From positions 62,001 to 126,000 of the forward strand of contig CAJXKK010000002.1 in assembly GCA_913055615.1 (NCBI GenBank): a DNA stretch of 64,000 nucleotides, given 5' to 3'. The notes below the pieces were generated by a model. The model worked only from the letters and a program-made list of their open reading frames with translations, was not told the origin of the DNA and did not search any database. This document shows, in pieces, positions 17,285-26,052 of this stretch. How positions within the stretch are numbered: position 1 is the first letter of the stretch; each line of letters opens with the position of its first letter. This DNA is from an uncultured Ectothiorhodospiraceae bacterium. Its GTDB lineage: Bacteria > Pseudomonadota > Gammaproteobacteria > XJ16 > Halofilaceae. A program made the translations under genes and the position numbers.

Positions 17285-20200
17285 CTAGGTCGTGTTCGTA
17301 TCGGCGGCGCCGCGCAGGCGCTCGAGGAGATCAGTGACGAAATCGACGCGGGTCTCCTCGTCGGACAGGTCGGCCGCGAAGCGTAGCCCATTCGCGCCAT
17401 CGAAGCGATAGACGTCCGGGCGCGACTGGACGATGCCCACGAGCGCGCCGGTATCGAGCGCGGGATTGTCGCGGAACGTGAAGCGCCCGCCCTCGGGGCC
17501 GGCGTCCAGCCGGGCGATGCCGAGTGCGTCGCAGCGCAGGCGGACCGCCGTCACGCGGAACAGATTGCGCGCGGGCTCGGGCAGTTTCCCGAAACGGTCG
17601 ACGATCTCGACCCGCAGCTCCTCGATCTCATCGTCATTCTTCGCGCCGGCGATCCGTTTGTACAGGATCAGGCGCTCGTGCACATCCGGGACGTAATCCG
17701 CTGGCAAGAGGGCCGCCAGGTGCAGGTCGACGTCGGCGACCGTGTGCGGCGATGCATCGAGGTCCGGTGTCTCGCCCGAGCGCAGCGCCTCGACGGCCCG
17801 GTCGAGGAGTTCGCTGTAGAGCGAGAAGCCGACCTCCTGGATCTGTCCGCTCTGGCCCTCACCGAGGAGCTCGCCCGCGCCGCGGATCTCGAGGTCATGC
17901 GAGGCCAGCGTGAAGCCGACACCGAGGTCTTCCAGCGCCTCCACGGCCTCGAGGCGTTTCTCGGCATCGCCGGTCATCTCGCTTTTCGGCGGTGCCAGCA
18001 GGTAGGCGTAGGCGCGGTGGTGCGAGCGCCCGACCCGCCCCCGCAGCTGATGCAGCTGAGCCATGCCCATGCGGTCGGCGCGGTTGATGACGATCGTGTT
18101 CGCGGTCGGCACGTCGATGCCCGACTCGATGATGGTGGTGCACACCAGGATATTGAAGCGCTGGTGGTAGAAGTCGAGCATCACCTCCTCGAGTTCCTGC
18201 TCGCGCATCTGGCCGTGGGCCACACGCACCGTCGCGCCCGGCACGAGATCGGCGACCAGCCGGCCGATCCGGTCGATGGAGCGGACCTCGTTATGGATGA
18301 AGTAGATCTGCCCGCCGCGCCCGAGTTCGCGCTCGCAGGCCTCGCGCACGAGGGTGTCGTCCCACTCGTTGACGAGCGTCTTGATGGCGTGGCGGTGCGC
18401 GGGTGGCGTCGCGATGATCGACAGGTCGCGCAGGCCCGCGAGGCTCATGTTGAGCGTGCGCGGGATCGGCGTGGCGGTCAGGGTGAGCAGGTCGACCTCC
18501 GCCCGCAGGCGTTTGAGGCGCTCCTTGTCGCGTACGCCGAACCGATGCTCCTCGTCGACGATCACGAGCCCGAGGCGGCCGAAATCGACGTCCTTCTGCA
18601 GCAGCCGGTGCGTGCCGATCAGGATGTCGACCTTGCCCGCCTTCGCGTCGGCGAGGATCTTTTTCTGCTCGTTGGCGGAGCGCAGCCGCGACAGGGCCTC
18701 GATGCGCACCGGCCAATCGGCGAAGCGGTCGCGGAAGTTCTGCTCGTGCTGCTGGGCCAGCAGGGTGGTCGGCACCAGGATCGCGACCTGCTGGTTGTCG
18801 TCGATCGCCGCGAAGGCGGCGCGCATGGCCACCTCGGTCTTGCCGAAGCCGACGTCGCCGCAGACCACCCGGTCCATGGGGCGCGCGGCGCGCAGGTCCT
18901 CGAGCACGGCATCGATCGCCTGCTGCTGATCGGGCGTTTCCTCGAACGGGAAGGCGGCGGCGAACCGCGCGTAGTCGTCGGTGTCGACCGAGAAGGCATG
19001 GCCCTTGCGCGCGGCCCGGCGCGCCTGCACGTCGAGCAGTTCCGCGGCCGCGTCATAGGCCTTCTGTGCGGCCTTGCGGCGGACCTTCTGCCACTGTTCG
19101 CCGCCAAGGCGATGATGGGGGGCGTTCTCCGGGTCGGCGCCGGTGTAGCGGCTGATCAGGTGCAGCGCGGAGACCGGGACGTAGAGCTTGTCGTTGCCCG
19201 CGTACTCGAGCGTCAGGAATTCCTGTGTAACCGGGCCCACGGAGAGCGTGGTAAGCCCCTGATACCGGCCCACCCCGTGATCGATATGCACGACCGGGGA
19301 GCCGATATCCAGCTCCGCGAGATTGGAGACGACGGTGTCGGCGTCGCGCGTCTGGCGCTGGCGCCGGCGCTGCTGGCGGGCACGCTCACCGAGCAGCTGC
19401 TGCTCGGTGATCACGCTCGGGCCATCGCCGTCGATGACCAGGCCGGCCGACAGCGGGGCGACCGCGATCGCGTGCGGGGCGTCGTCGGCGAGGAATCCCT
19501 GCCAGCCCTCCACCTGGCTGCAGCGCAGCCCGTGATGCCACAGCGTCTCGAACAGCGATTCGCGCCGGCCCGCGGATTCGGCGGTGAACAGCACCCGCCC
19601 GCGGTGACCATCCAGGAAACGATCGAGCTCGGTCAGCGGATTCTCCGCGCGCGCCTGCATGGGCAGGCGCGGCGGGAGCGCGGCGGGGAGGTTCCAGCTG
19701 GCCTCGCCGGTCTGCTCCCACGCGTGGATATTGACCCGCGGCATCGCGTCGAAGCGCTCGAGCAGCGTGTCCGAATCGAGCCACAGGCGATCGGGGTGCA
19801 GCAGCGGGCGTTCGAGGTCGTGGCGGCGCTCCTCGTAGCGGTGCTCGATCTGCTCGCGGAACTGCCGCGCGGCATCGGTGCAGCCATCCATCAGGAATGG
19901 CCGGGTGCTATCGGGGAGGTAGTCGAACAGGGTCGCGAGTCGATCGAAGAACAGCGGCAGGTAATACTCGACCCCGGCGGGTGCGACGCCGTTGCTGACG
20001 TCGCGGTAGACGGGGCTGTTGCGCGAACCGGACTCGAAGGTCTCGCGGAAGGAACGGCGGAAGTGCTCGATGCCGGCCTCGGTCAAGGGGAACTCGCGTG
20101 CGGGCAGCATGTGCACGCCGTCGATGTGCTCGGCGCTGATCTGGGTCTCGGGATCGAAGGTCCGGATGGTGTCGATCTCGTCGTCGAAGAAATCGACGCG

Positions 20201-20770
20201 CAGGGGCTGCTCGCGGCCCATCGGGAAGAGATCCACCAGGGCGCCACGGACGGCGTACTCGCCGTGTTCACGCACCTGGCTCACGTGGCGGTAGCCGCCG
20301 CGCGCGAGTCGCTCTCGCAGTCCCTCGATGCCGGGCCGGTCGCCGCGCTCCAGGTCGAGCACATGCCCGGCGAGGTAATCCGGCGGGACGACGCGCTGCA
20401 ACAGGGTCGATACCGGCACCACCAGCACGCCCGCCCGCGCCCGGGGCAGCCAGTCGAGCGTTCGCAGGCGCTGCGAGACGATGTCCTGGTGCGGCGAGAA
20501 CAGATCGTAGGGCAGCGTTTCCCAGTCCGGGAAGTGGAATACCGGCAGATCATCGCCGGCAAAGAAGCCGATGTCGGCCTCCAGCGCCGCCGCATCATGG
20601 ACGGTCGCCGCCACGGCCAGCACAAGATCGCCGTGACGGCGGGCCGCCTCGGCGACGGCGAGCGCGGCCATGCTGCCATAGGCCTGTCCCCAGTCGCGGG
20701 CGCCGCGTGGAGGGTTGGGCAGTATCCGGTTATGCTTGACTGGCTGAGCGGGGGCTTCTACGGCGGTCAC
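17285..20770 (-). CDS. mfd: Transcription-repair coupling factor Mfd
   Basis: Mfd removes stalled RNA polymerase and recruits UvrA. The 1161-residue protein matches E. coli in length. In order it has the UvrB-like N-terminal modules (FHFPDWETLPYDLFSPHQD), the RNA-polymerase-interacting CarD-like domain (VVHIDHGVGRYQGL), the RecG-like helicase (Walker A GDVGFGKTEVAMRA, Walker B VDEEHRFGV, motif VI region QLRGRVGRS) and the C-terminal TRCF domain. The GTG at 20770 is chosen because it begins just before the conserved N-terminal region; the frame stays open further upstream but is not protein-like there. It lies downstream of aguAB. Confidence 0.96.
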   Translation of the reverse strand: MTAVEAPAQPVKHNRILPNPPRGARDWGQAYGSMAALAVAEAARRHGDLVLAVAATVHDAAALEADIGFFAGDDLPVFHFPDWETLPYDLFSPHQDIVSQRLRTLDWLPRARAGVLVVPVSTLLQRVVPPDYLAGHVLDLERGDRPGIEGLRERLARGGYRHVSQVREHGEYAVRGALVDLFPMGREQPLRVDFFDDEIDTIRTFDPETQISAEHIDGVHMLPAREFPLTEAGIEHFRRSFRETFESGSRNSPVYRDVSNGVAPAGVEYYLPLFFDRLATLFDYLPDSTRPFLMDGCTDAARQFREQIEHRYEERRHDLERPLLHPDRLWLDSDTLLERFDAMPRVNIHAWEQTGEASWNLPAALPPRLPMQARAENPLTELDRFLDGHRGRVLFTAESAGRRESLFETLWHHGLRCSQVEGWQGFLADDAPHAIAVAPLSAGLVIDGDGPSVITEQQLLGERARQQRRRQRQTRDADTVVSNLAELDIGSPVVHIDHGVGRYQGLTTLSVGPVTQEFLTLEYAGNDKLYVPVSALHLISRYTGADPENAPHHRLGGEQWQKVRRKAAQKAYDAAAELLDVQARRAARKGHAFSVDTDDYARFAAAFPFEETPDQQQAIDAVLEDLRAARPMDRVVCGDVGFGKTEVAMRAAFAAIDDNQQVAILVPTTLLAQQHEQNFRDRFADWPVRIEALSRLRSANEQKKILADAKAGKVDILIGTHRLLQKDVDFGRLGLVIVDEEHRFGVRDKERLKRLRAEVDLLTLTATPIPRTLNMSLAGLRDLSIIATPPAHRHAIKTLVNEWDDTLVREACERELGRGGQIYFIHNEVRSIDRIGRLVADLVPGATVRVAHGQMREQELEEVMLDFYHQRFNILVCTTIIESGIDVPTANTIVINRADRMGMAQLHQLRGRVGRSHHRAYAYLLAPPKSEMTGDAEKRLEAVEALEDLGVGFTLASHDLEIRGAGELLGEGQSGQIQEVGFSLYSELLDRAVEALRSGETPDLDASPHTVADVDLHLAALLPADYVPDVHERLILYKRIAGAKNDDEIEELRVEIVDRFGKLPEPARNLFRVTAVRLRCDALGIARLDAGPEGGRFTFRDNPALDTGALVGIVQSRPDVYRFDGANGLRFAADLSDEETRVDFVTDLLERLRGAADTNTT

Positions 20771-20852
20771 GATTCTCAGGTCGGTTCGGGCAGAAGCGGA
20801 ATTTTCCCACAGTTTCGCCTGCCGGTGGGGCACGACGGAATCGGTGAACCGA

Positions 20853-21704
20853 TCAGTCGCGGAATCGGCGCGCCAGCTCGACGTAGGCGTCGATCCGGCG
20901 ATCGCGCAGGAATGGCCAGACACGGCGCACCTGTTCCGGGCGGGCAGAATCCGGGTCGGCGCTGAGTACGGTCTCCTGCGCACCCGCGCGCGCCAGCATC
21001 TCTCCCTGGGGCCCGCAGACGAAGCTGTTGCCCCAGAAATGGTTGCCGTCTTCCGTGCCGACGCGATTGCAGGCGGCCAGCGGCAGGCCATTCGCGATGG
21101 CATGACCGCGCTGTACCGTGATCCAGGCATCGAGCTGGCGGGCCTGTTCGGCGTCGTCGTCGCTCGGGTCGAAGCCGATCGCGGTCGGGTAGAGCAGGAT
21201 CTCCGCGCCGGCCAGCGCCATCAGCCGCGCCGCCTCCGGGAACCACTGATCCCAGCACACGAGCACGCCGAGGCGGCCGACGGCGGTATCGATCGGCTCA
21301 AAACCCGTATCGCCGGGCGTGAAGTAGAACTTCTCGGAATAGCCCGGATCGTCGGGAATATGCGCCTTGCGGTAGCGCCCGGCGAAGCGGCCGTCGCGGT
21401 CCAGCACGACCGCGGTGTTGTGGTACACGCCCGCGGCCCGGCGCTCGAAGACCGAACCGACCACCACGACGCCGTATCGGGCGGCCCACCCCGACAGCCG
21501 TTCGGTGGTCGGGCCCGGTACGGGCTCCGCGAGGTCGAACGCCCGGACCTCTTCGCGCACACAGAAATACGGCCCGTTGTGCAGTTCCTGCAGGAGGACC
21601 AGATCGGCGCCGCCGGCGGCGGCCTCGGCGATGCCGTCATGCACGCGTCCGAGGTTCGCTTCGGGGTCTGCGCTGCAGGCGTGCTGGACCAGGGTGATTT
21701 TCAC
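20853..21704 (-). CDS. aguB: N-carbamoylputrescine amidase
   Basis: AguB hydrolyses N-carbamoylputrescine to putrescine, CO2 and ammonia. This 283-residue nitrilase-superfamily enzyme shows the catalytic triad context: the Glu in LLQELHNGPYF, the Lys in RYRKAHIPDDPGY and the Cys in VLVCWDQWFPEAARL. The GTG at 21704 begins the typical VKITLVQHA. It follows aguA by 17 bases on the same strand, so both steps from agmatine to putrescine are co-encoded. Confidence 0.95.
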   Translation of the reverse strand: MKITLVQHACSADPEANLGRVHDGIAEAAAGGADLVLLQELHNGPYFCVREEVRAFDLAEPVPGPTTERLSGWAARYGVVVVGSVFERRAAGVYHNTAVVLDRDGRFAGRYRKAHIPDDPGYSEKFYFTPGDTGFEPIDTAVGRLGVLVCWDQWFPEAARLMALAGAEILLYPTAIGFDPSDDDAEQARQLDAWITVQRGHAIANGLPLAACNRVGTEDGNHFWGNSFVCGPQGEMLARAGAQETVLSADPDSARPEQVRRVWPFLRDRRIDAYVELARRFRD

Positions 21705-21721
21705 GGTGGGATTCCGGCGTG

Positions 21722-22777
21722 TCAGCTCAGTGCGAGGTCTTCGAAGATGCCGGCGGGCAACTGCATCGTCAGGCAGTGCAGGGCACCGCCCTGTTCGACG
21801 AAGGTGCGCGCCGGCACGGGTACGACCGTGCGTTCCGGGAAGGCCGCCTGGAGGCGCTCGATGGCGGGCGCGTCGGCCGGGTCGGCGTACGCCGGTACCA
21901 GTACGCCGCCGTTGACCAGCAGAAAGTTGGTGTAGCTGGCGGCCAGCGGCGTGCCGTCGCTGGCCGTAATGGCGGCCGGCTCCGGCAGCGGGACCAGCCG
22001 GTACGGCGAGCCGTCGGCGCCGCGCAGCGCCGAAAGCTGTTGTTCGAGGGCGGCGTGCGTGGTGGCGGCGGCCGCGGATTCCCCGGCACCGGCCGCGGTG
22101 CAGGCGATCGTGCCGGGATCGCAGAAGCGGGCGAGGGTGTCGATGTGGCCATCGGTGTGGTCGCCTGGCAGGGCGGGCACGTCGAGCCAGAGCGTACGCT
22201 CGATCCCGAAGTGCTGCCGGAAATATGCCTCGGCACCTGCCGCGTCCAAACCCGGATTGCGGTCGGGGTCCAGGACGGTCGGGCGGTTCACCAGCAGATT
22301 GCCGGCGCCGTCGGATTCGAGCGCGCCGCCCTCGAGCGTGATCGGCGCGCGCTCGTATCCGAGTGTGGCGAAACCCGGCGTATCGATCAGCGCGCGGCCG
22401 AATTCGCGGTCCTTCGCGTGGTCGTATTTGCCGCCCCAGCCATTGAACCGGCAATGCACCAGCAGGGGCAGTTCGCCGTCCATGACCGGGATCGGCGCGA
22501 TATCGCGCGCCCAGGTATCATCGGTGTCGGCCAGGACCGTGGCCACGGCCGCCCGATTGCAGCCAACCCCCGCAAGCCGCTCCAGCGCGTTGCGCCGCAC
22601 GCCTTGATCGCGGCAGACGACGACCAGCGACTCGAAGCGTGTGATCGCGGTTGCGAATGCGGCCATGGCGGCCTCGGCCCGCTCCAGCGAACCGGCCCAG
22701 TCGGTACGGTCATGCGGCCAGATCAGCATGACGGCGCCCTGGGGCGCCCACTCGGCGGGCAGGCTCCGGCGGTTCAT
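21722..22777 (-). CDS. aguA: Agmatine deiminase
   Basis: AguA converts agmatine to N-carbamoylputrescine. The 351-residue protein is a pentein-fold enzyme with the start LPAEWAPQGAVMLIWPH, DTDDTWARDIAPIPV, FNGWGGKYDHAKD, GDHTDGHIDTLARF and the catalytic cysteine in GGALHCLTMQLPA near the C-terminus. The start is the ATG at 22777. Together with aguB it forms the arginine-decarboxylase-dependent putrescine route. A small secreted protein gene ends 13 bases upstream. Confidence 0.96.
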   Translation of the reverse strand: MNRRSLPAEWAPQGAVMLIWPHDRTDWAGSLERAEAAMAAFATAITRFESLVVVCRDQGVRRNALERLAGVGCNRAAVATVLADTDDTWARDIAPIPVMDGELPLLVHCRFNGWGGKYDHAKDREFGRALIDTPGFATLGYERAPITLEGGALESDGAGNLLVNRPTVLDPDRNPGLDAAGAEAYFRQHFGIERTLWLDVPALPGDHTDGHIDTLARFCDPGTIACTAAGAGESAAAATTHAALEQQLSALRGADGSPYRLVPLPEPAAITASDGTPLAASYTNFLLVNGGVLVPAYADPADAPAIERLQAAFPERTVVPVPARTFVEQGGALHCLTMQLPAGIFEDLALS

Positions 22778-22790
22778 CCGTGGCGGGGAT

Positions 22791-23081
22791 TCAGCGCTGG
22801 CGGTTCTTGACGGCGTGGAGCACGCGATCGTGCTCGAAATACACGGTGAAGCGGTCATAGACCCAGCGCGTGATCGGCGGCTCGCCCACGGGCCCGACCC
22901 GGCGATTCGGGTCGCCGAGGCGCGCGCGGACGGTTTCCATGGAGTTGCCGCGATCGGGCATGCCGGGCACGCGCACGACCACCTCGGCCGGGTCGATGTC
23001 GCCGGGCTTCGCGTCCGCGGACTGGGCGGAGGCGTACATCGGCAACAGCAGCAACAGGCAGATCGCTATGCGTCCAGTCAT
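22791..23081 (-). CDS. Small secreted protein, SmpA/OmlA-like fold suspected
   Basis: The 96-residue product has a signal peptide (IAICLLLLLPMYASAQSAD). Its mature part reads MPDRGNSMETVRARLGDPNR, ITRWVYDRFTVYFEHDRVLHAV. The M-x-x-V-x-x-x-x-G-x-P pattern and a final strand with a D/H-R-V turn recall the BamE/SmpA repeat, but no lipobox cysteine is present. The function is unknown. It is the first gene of a likely aguA-aguB(-mfd) transcription unit and is divergent from lolC. Confidence 0.75.
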   Translation of the reverse strand: MTGRIAICLLLLLPMYASAQSADAKPGDIDPAEVVVRVPGMPDRGNSMETVRARLGDPNRRVGPVGEPPITRWVYDRFTVYFEHDRVLHAVKNRQR

Positions 23082-23208
23082 GAGGAATCGAACCCGGTAC
23101 GGTCAACGTGGCTTGATCCTAGCACCGTGGAACGCGCATGTCCCGCAACTGCAGATCGGCGGGCGCGCGGAATTCCGATGCCCGTTATGGCTGGGATGTG
23201 CCGTTTAT

Positions 23209-23371
23209 GGGTTCTCGCAGAGGCGCAAAGAGCGCGGGGAATTCAAAATACAATACGACCGAATGCCTGCCCCCGGGGCCGTGGCGTGGCACAACGCAAG
23301 GAGGCGATCATCACGCGATTATCCCATCATCCGCGGCCAACTCTGCGCTCTCCGCGCCTCTGCGAGATCCC
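23209..23371. repeat. Long-inverted-repeat element, copy C
   Basis: The left arm begins GGGTTCTCGCAGAGGCGC at 23209. The right arm ends at 23371 and its reverse complement begins GGGATCTCGCAGAGGCGC. Both then read AGAGCGC after a two-base difference. The core is about 96 bases and includes ACAACGCAAGGAGGCG, a motif also seen in the arm of copy B. The element occupies the 397-base gap between the small secreted protein gene and lolC; nothing else is recognisable there. Confidence 0.75.
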
Positions 23372-23478
23372 AAACGTACTGCCAGGCCACGCCGACAACG
23401 CGAGGACCCGTACCAGGCGCCAAAGATCTTCTCACCAAGGCAGACACGGCCGCTGCGCGTGTGGTTTAATCCCGCGCC

Positions 23479-24729
23479 ATGTTTCGCCCACTCCCCCTCT
23501 GGCTCGGCCTGCGCTACACGGCGGCGAAACGCCGTAATCACTTCATCTCCTTCATCTCGCTGACGTCGATCATCGGTATCCTGATCGGCGTGACGGCACT
23601 CATCACCGTGCTGTCGGTCATGAACGGTTTCGAGAAGGAGCTGCGCGAGCGCATCCTGGGCGTCGCCTCGCACGCGACCGTGACCGCGTTCAGCGATCCC
23701 GTCTCCGACTGGCAGTCGGTCGTCGATCAGGTCAGCGGCAACGATGAGGTGATCGGTACCGCGCCGTATATCGAGGGCCAGGTGATGCTGGTGCGCGGCG
23801 AGCAGGTGACCGGGTCGATGGTGCGCGGGGTCCTCCCGGAGCGCGAGCCGGAGGTGTCCGATGTGGCCGCCAATATGCGCAGCGGTGAGCTGGTCGATCT
23901 GGAATCCGGCGAGTACGGCATCGTGCTCGGCAGCAAGCTGGCCGATTATCTCGGCGCCCGGCAGGGCGATCGCGTCACGCTCGTGACGCCGGAGGCCAAC
24001 GTAACGCCGGCCGGCGTGCTGCCGCGGCTCAAGCGGTTCACCGTGACCGGCATCTTCGAGATCGGCATGTACGACTACGATCGCTCGACCGCATTCGTGC
24101 ACATCGATGACGCGCGCAAACTGATGCGGATCGATGGCGAGGGTGTCACCGGTGTGCGCCTGCGGCTCGAGGACATGTTCCGGGCGCCGTCGGTCAGCGA
24201 GGCCCTGTCGGCCAGCCTTGAGCGCGGCCTCTGGGTCCGTGACTGGACCCAGCGGCATTCGAACTTCTTCCGTGCGGTGCAGACTGAAAAGACGGTCATG
24301 TTCGTGATCCTCACCCTGATCGTCGCGGTCGCCGCCTTCAATATCGTGTCCACGCTGGTCATGACCGTGCAGGACAAGCAGGCCGATATCGCCATTCTGC
24401 GCACGCTCGGGATCACCCCGGCCGGCGTGATGGGCATATTCCTCGTGCAGGGCTGCGTGATCGGTCTTGTGGGCACGGTGCTCGGCGTCGCCGGAGGTGT
24501 GAGCCTGTCTCTCAATATCGGTGAACTGATGCCGGCGCTGGAGGCGCTGTTCGGGGTCGATCTGCTGCCGGCCGACGTGTACTACATCAGCGATCTGCCA
24601 TCGGATATGGAGATCGAGGACGTGGTCAATATCACGCTCCTTTCATTCGGCCTCAGTATCCTGGCGACCCTCTATCCGGCGTTCCGGGCCTCACGCACAC
24701 AGCCGGCGGAGGCACTGCGCTATGAGTGA
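23479..24729 (+). CDS. lolC: Lipoprotein-releasing system permease LolC/LolE
   Basis: This is the transmembrane subunit of the ABC machine that releases lipoproteins from the inner membrane to LolA. The 416-residue protein has one N-terminal membrane helix ([20 protein letters not shown]), a periplasmic domain of about 230 residues, and three C-terminal helices typical of FtsX/LolC permeases. The Lol start [19 protein letters not shown] is conserved. Only one LolC/E-type permease gene is present here, so the complex may be a homodimer; a second copy could be elsewhere. It overlaps lolD by eight bases. Confidence 0.93.
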   Translation: MFRPLPLWLGLRYTAAKRRNHFISFISLTSIIGILIGVTALITVLSVMNGFEKELRERILGVASHATVTAFSDPVSDWQSVVDQVSGNDEVIGTAPYIEGQVMLVRGEQVTGSMVRGVLPEREPEVSDVAANMRSGELVDLESGEYGIVLGSKLADYLGARQGDRVTLVTPEANVTPAGVLPRLKRFTVTGIFEIGMYDYDRSTAFVHIDDARKLMRIDGEGVTGVRLRLEDMFRAPSVSEALSASLERGLWVRDWTQRHSNFFRAVQTEKTVMFVILTLIVAVAAFNIVSTLVMTVQDKQADIAILRTLGITPAGVMGIFLVQGCVIGLVGTVLGVAGGVSLSLNIGELMPALEALFGVDLLPADVYYISDLPSDMEIEDVVNITLLSFGLSILATLYPAFRASRTQPAEALRYE

Positions 24730-25429
24730 TACCGCGACAGGTAGTCCGACTACCCCGGCGATCCGTTGCGAAGGCCTGACGAAGCGTTATCGCCAGGGAG
24801 ATCTCGATGTCGACGTGTTGATGGGGATCGATCTGGCGATCGCGCCGCGTGAGCAGATCGCCATCGTCGGCGTCTCGGGCTCCGGCAAGAGCACGCTGCT
24901 GCACCTCCTTGGCGGGCTCGACGAACCCACCGCGGGCCGGGTCTCGGTGATCGGGCGGGACATGTCGAAACTGGGGCCGGCCGCGCGCGGTCGCCTGCGC
25001 AACCACGCCCTCGGTTTCGTCTACCAGTTCCACCACCTGCTGCCGGAGCTCACCTGCCTGGAGAACGTGGCGCTGCCGCTGACGATCGGGGGCCAGGCGA
25101 CCCGGGTCGCCGCGAAAGAAGCGGAGCGGCTGCTGGAACGGGTCGGGCTCGAGCATCGGCTGCGGCACAAGCCCGGCGAGATGTCGGGCGGGGAGCGCCA
25201 GCGCGCCGCGGTCGCGCGGGCGCTGGTTACAAGGCCTTCGTGCGTGCTCGCGGATGAACCGACGGGCAATCTGGACGAGCGCACGGCGGCCCGGGTCTGG
25301 GACCTGATCGCCGAGCTCAACCGGGAATCGGGCACGAGTTTCCTGGTCGCGACCCACGATCACGCCCTGGCCGGGCGGATGGACCGTGTACTGACGCTTA
25401 CCGACGGCCGCGTCGACGAATCGACCTGA
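24722..25429 (+). CDS. lolD: Lipoprotein-releasing system ATP-binding protein LolD
   Basis: This is the ATPase of the LolCDE complex. The 235-residue protein shows Walker [19 protein letters not shown], the Q-loop region [18 protein letters not shown], the signature [14 protein letters not shown], Walker [12 protein letters not shown] and an H-loop in VATHDHAL. It overlaps the end of lolC, indicating translational coupling, and converges on the DUF2062 gene with a ten-base gap. Confidence 0.96.
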   Translation: MSDTATGSPTTPAIRCEGLTKRYRQGDLDVDVLMGIDLAIAPREQIAIVGVSGSGKSTLLHLLGGLDEPTAGRVSVIGRDMSKLGPAARGRLRNHALGFVYQFHHLLPELTCLENVALPLTIGGQATRVAAKEAERLLERVGLEHRLRHKPGEMSGGERQRAAVARALVTRPSCVLADEPTGNLDERTAARVWDLIAELNRESGTSFLVATHDHALAGRMDRVLTLTDGRVDEST

Positions 25430-25439
25430 GGGCGGCAGC

Positions 25440-25973
25440 TCAGCCGTTGCGTGATGCCGCACGACTGCGACGGCGCAGCAGCAGCGTGCGGATTACGTGG
25501 TAGCGCCAGAACAGGCGGCTGATCACGTACCCGAGCCCCGCGCTCACGATCCCCAGCAGCACACAGCCCAGCCCGAGCGGCTGCCAGATCATGCCAATCT
25601 CGGCGGTCAGCCACGCGAATGTCGGCTCGAACTGCACGGGCACGTAGGGCTCATCGAGCAGCCAGCGCCCGAGCCGCCAAGCGGACCAGTACATCGGCCC
25701 CATGGTCAGGGGATTGCTCACCCAGACGGCGACCACCGACAGCGGCAGATTGACGCGGACCAGCAGCGCGAGCAGCGCGGCCAGCACCATCTGTATCGGC
25801 AGGGGGATCCAGGCGACAAACAGCCCGATCGCGATCGCACCGGATGCGGAACGGCGGTTGAGGTGCCAGACGTCGGGATCGTGCAGGCGCCCGCCGAGCG
25901 CGTAACGAAGGGACGAGTAGGCCCGCAGGTCCTTGGGGGTGGGCAGGTAACGGCGAATCAGTTTCTTCGGCAT
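25440..25973 (-). CDS. DUF2062 membrane protein
   Basis: This 177-residue integral membrane protein has the DUF2062 start MPKKLIRRYLPTP and the conserved SASGAIAIGLFVAWIPLPIQ, VSNPLTMGPMYW and C-terminal GYVISRLFWRYHV. At least three membrane segments are visible (about residues 45-78, 80-100 and 135-158). The family is widespread in Proteobacteria and often lies near comEC; its function is not established. It is divergent from comEC across about 79 bases. Confidence 0.9.
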   Translation of the reverse strand: MPKKLIRRYLPTPKDLRAYSSLRYALGGRLHDPDVWHLNRRSASGAIAIGLFVAWIPLPIQMVLAALLALLVRVNLPLSVVAVWVSNPLTMGPMYWSAWRLGRWLLDEPYVPVQFEPTFAWLTAEIGMIWQPLGLGCVLLGIVSAGLGYVISRLFWRYHVIRTLLLRRRSRAASRNG

Positions 25974-26052
25974 CGTCACTGCCGGGTTGCGGGTGGACCG
26001 GGCGGCTACTGCGCGGGCATTATCCACGAATCGCAGGGATGCGGGAACTGCC

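Noticed and set aside
17678-20965. A 1095-codon open frame on the plus strand opposite mfd
   Set aside because: It mirrors the coding strand of mfd, is very rich in R/G/H/A/D and has no recognisable domain. Long antisense frames are expected at this GC content.
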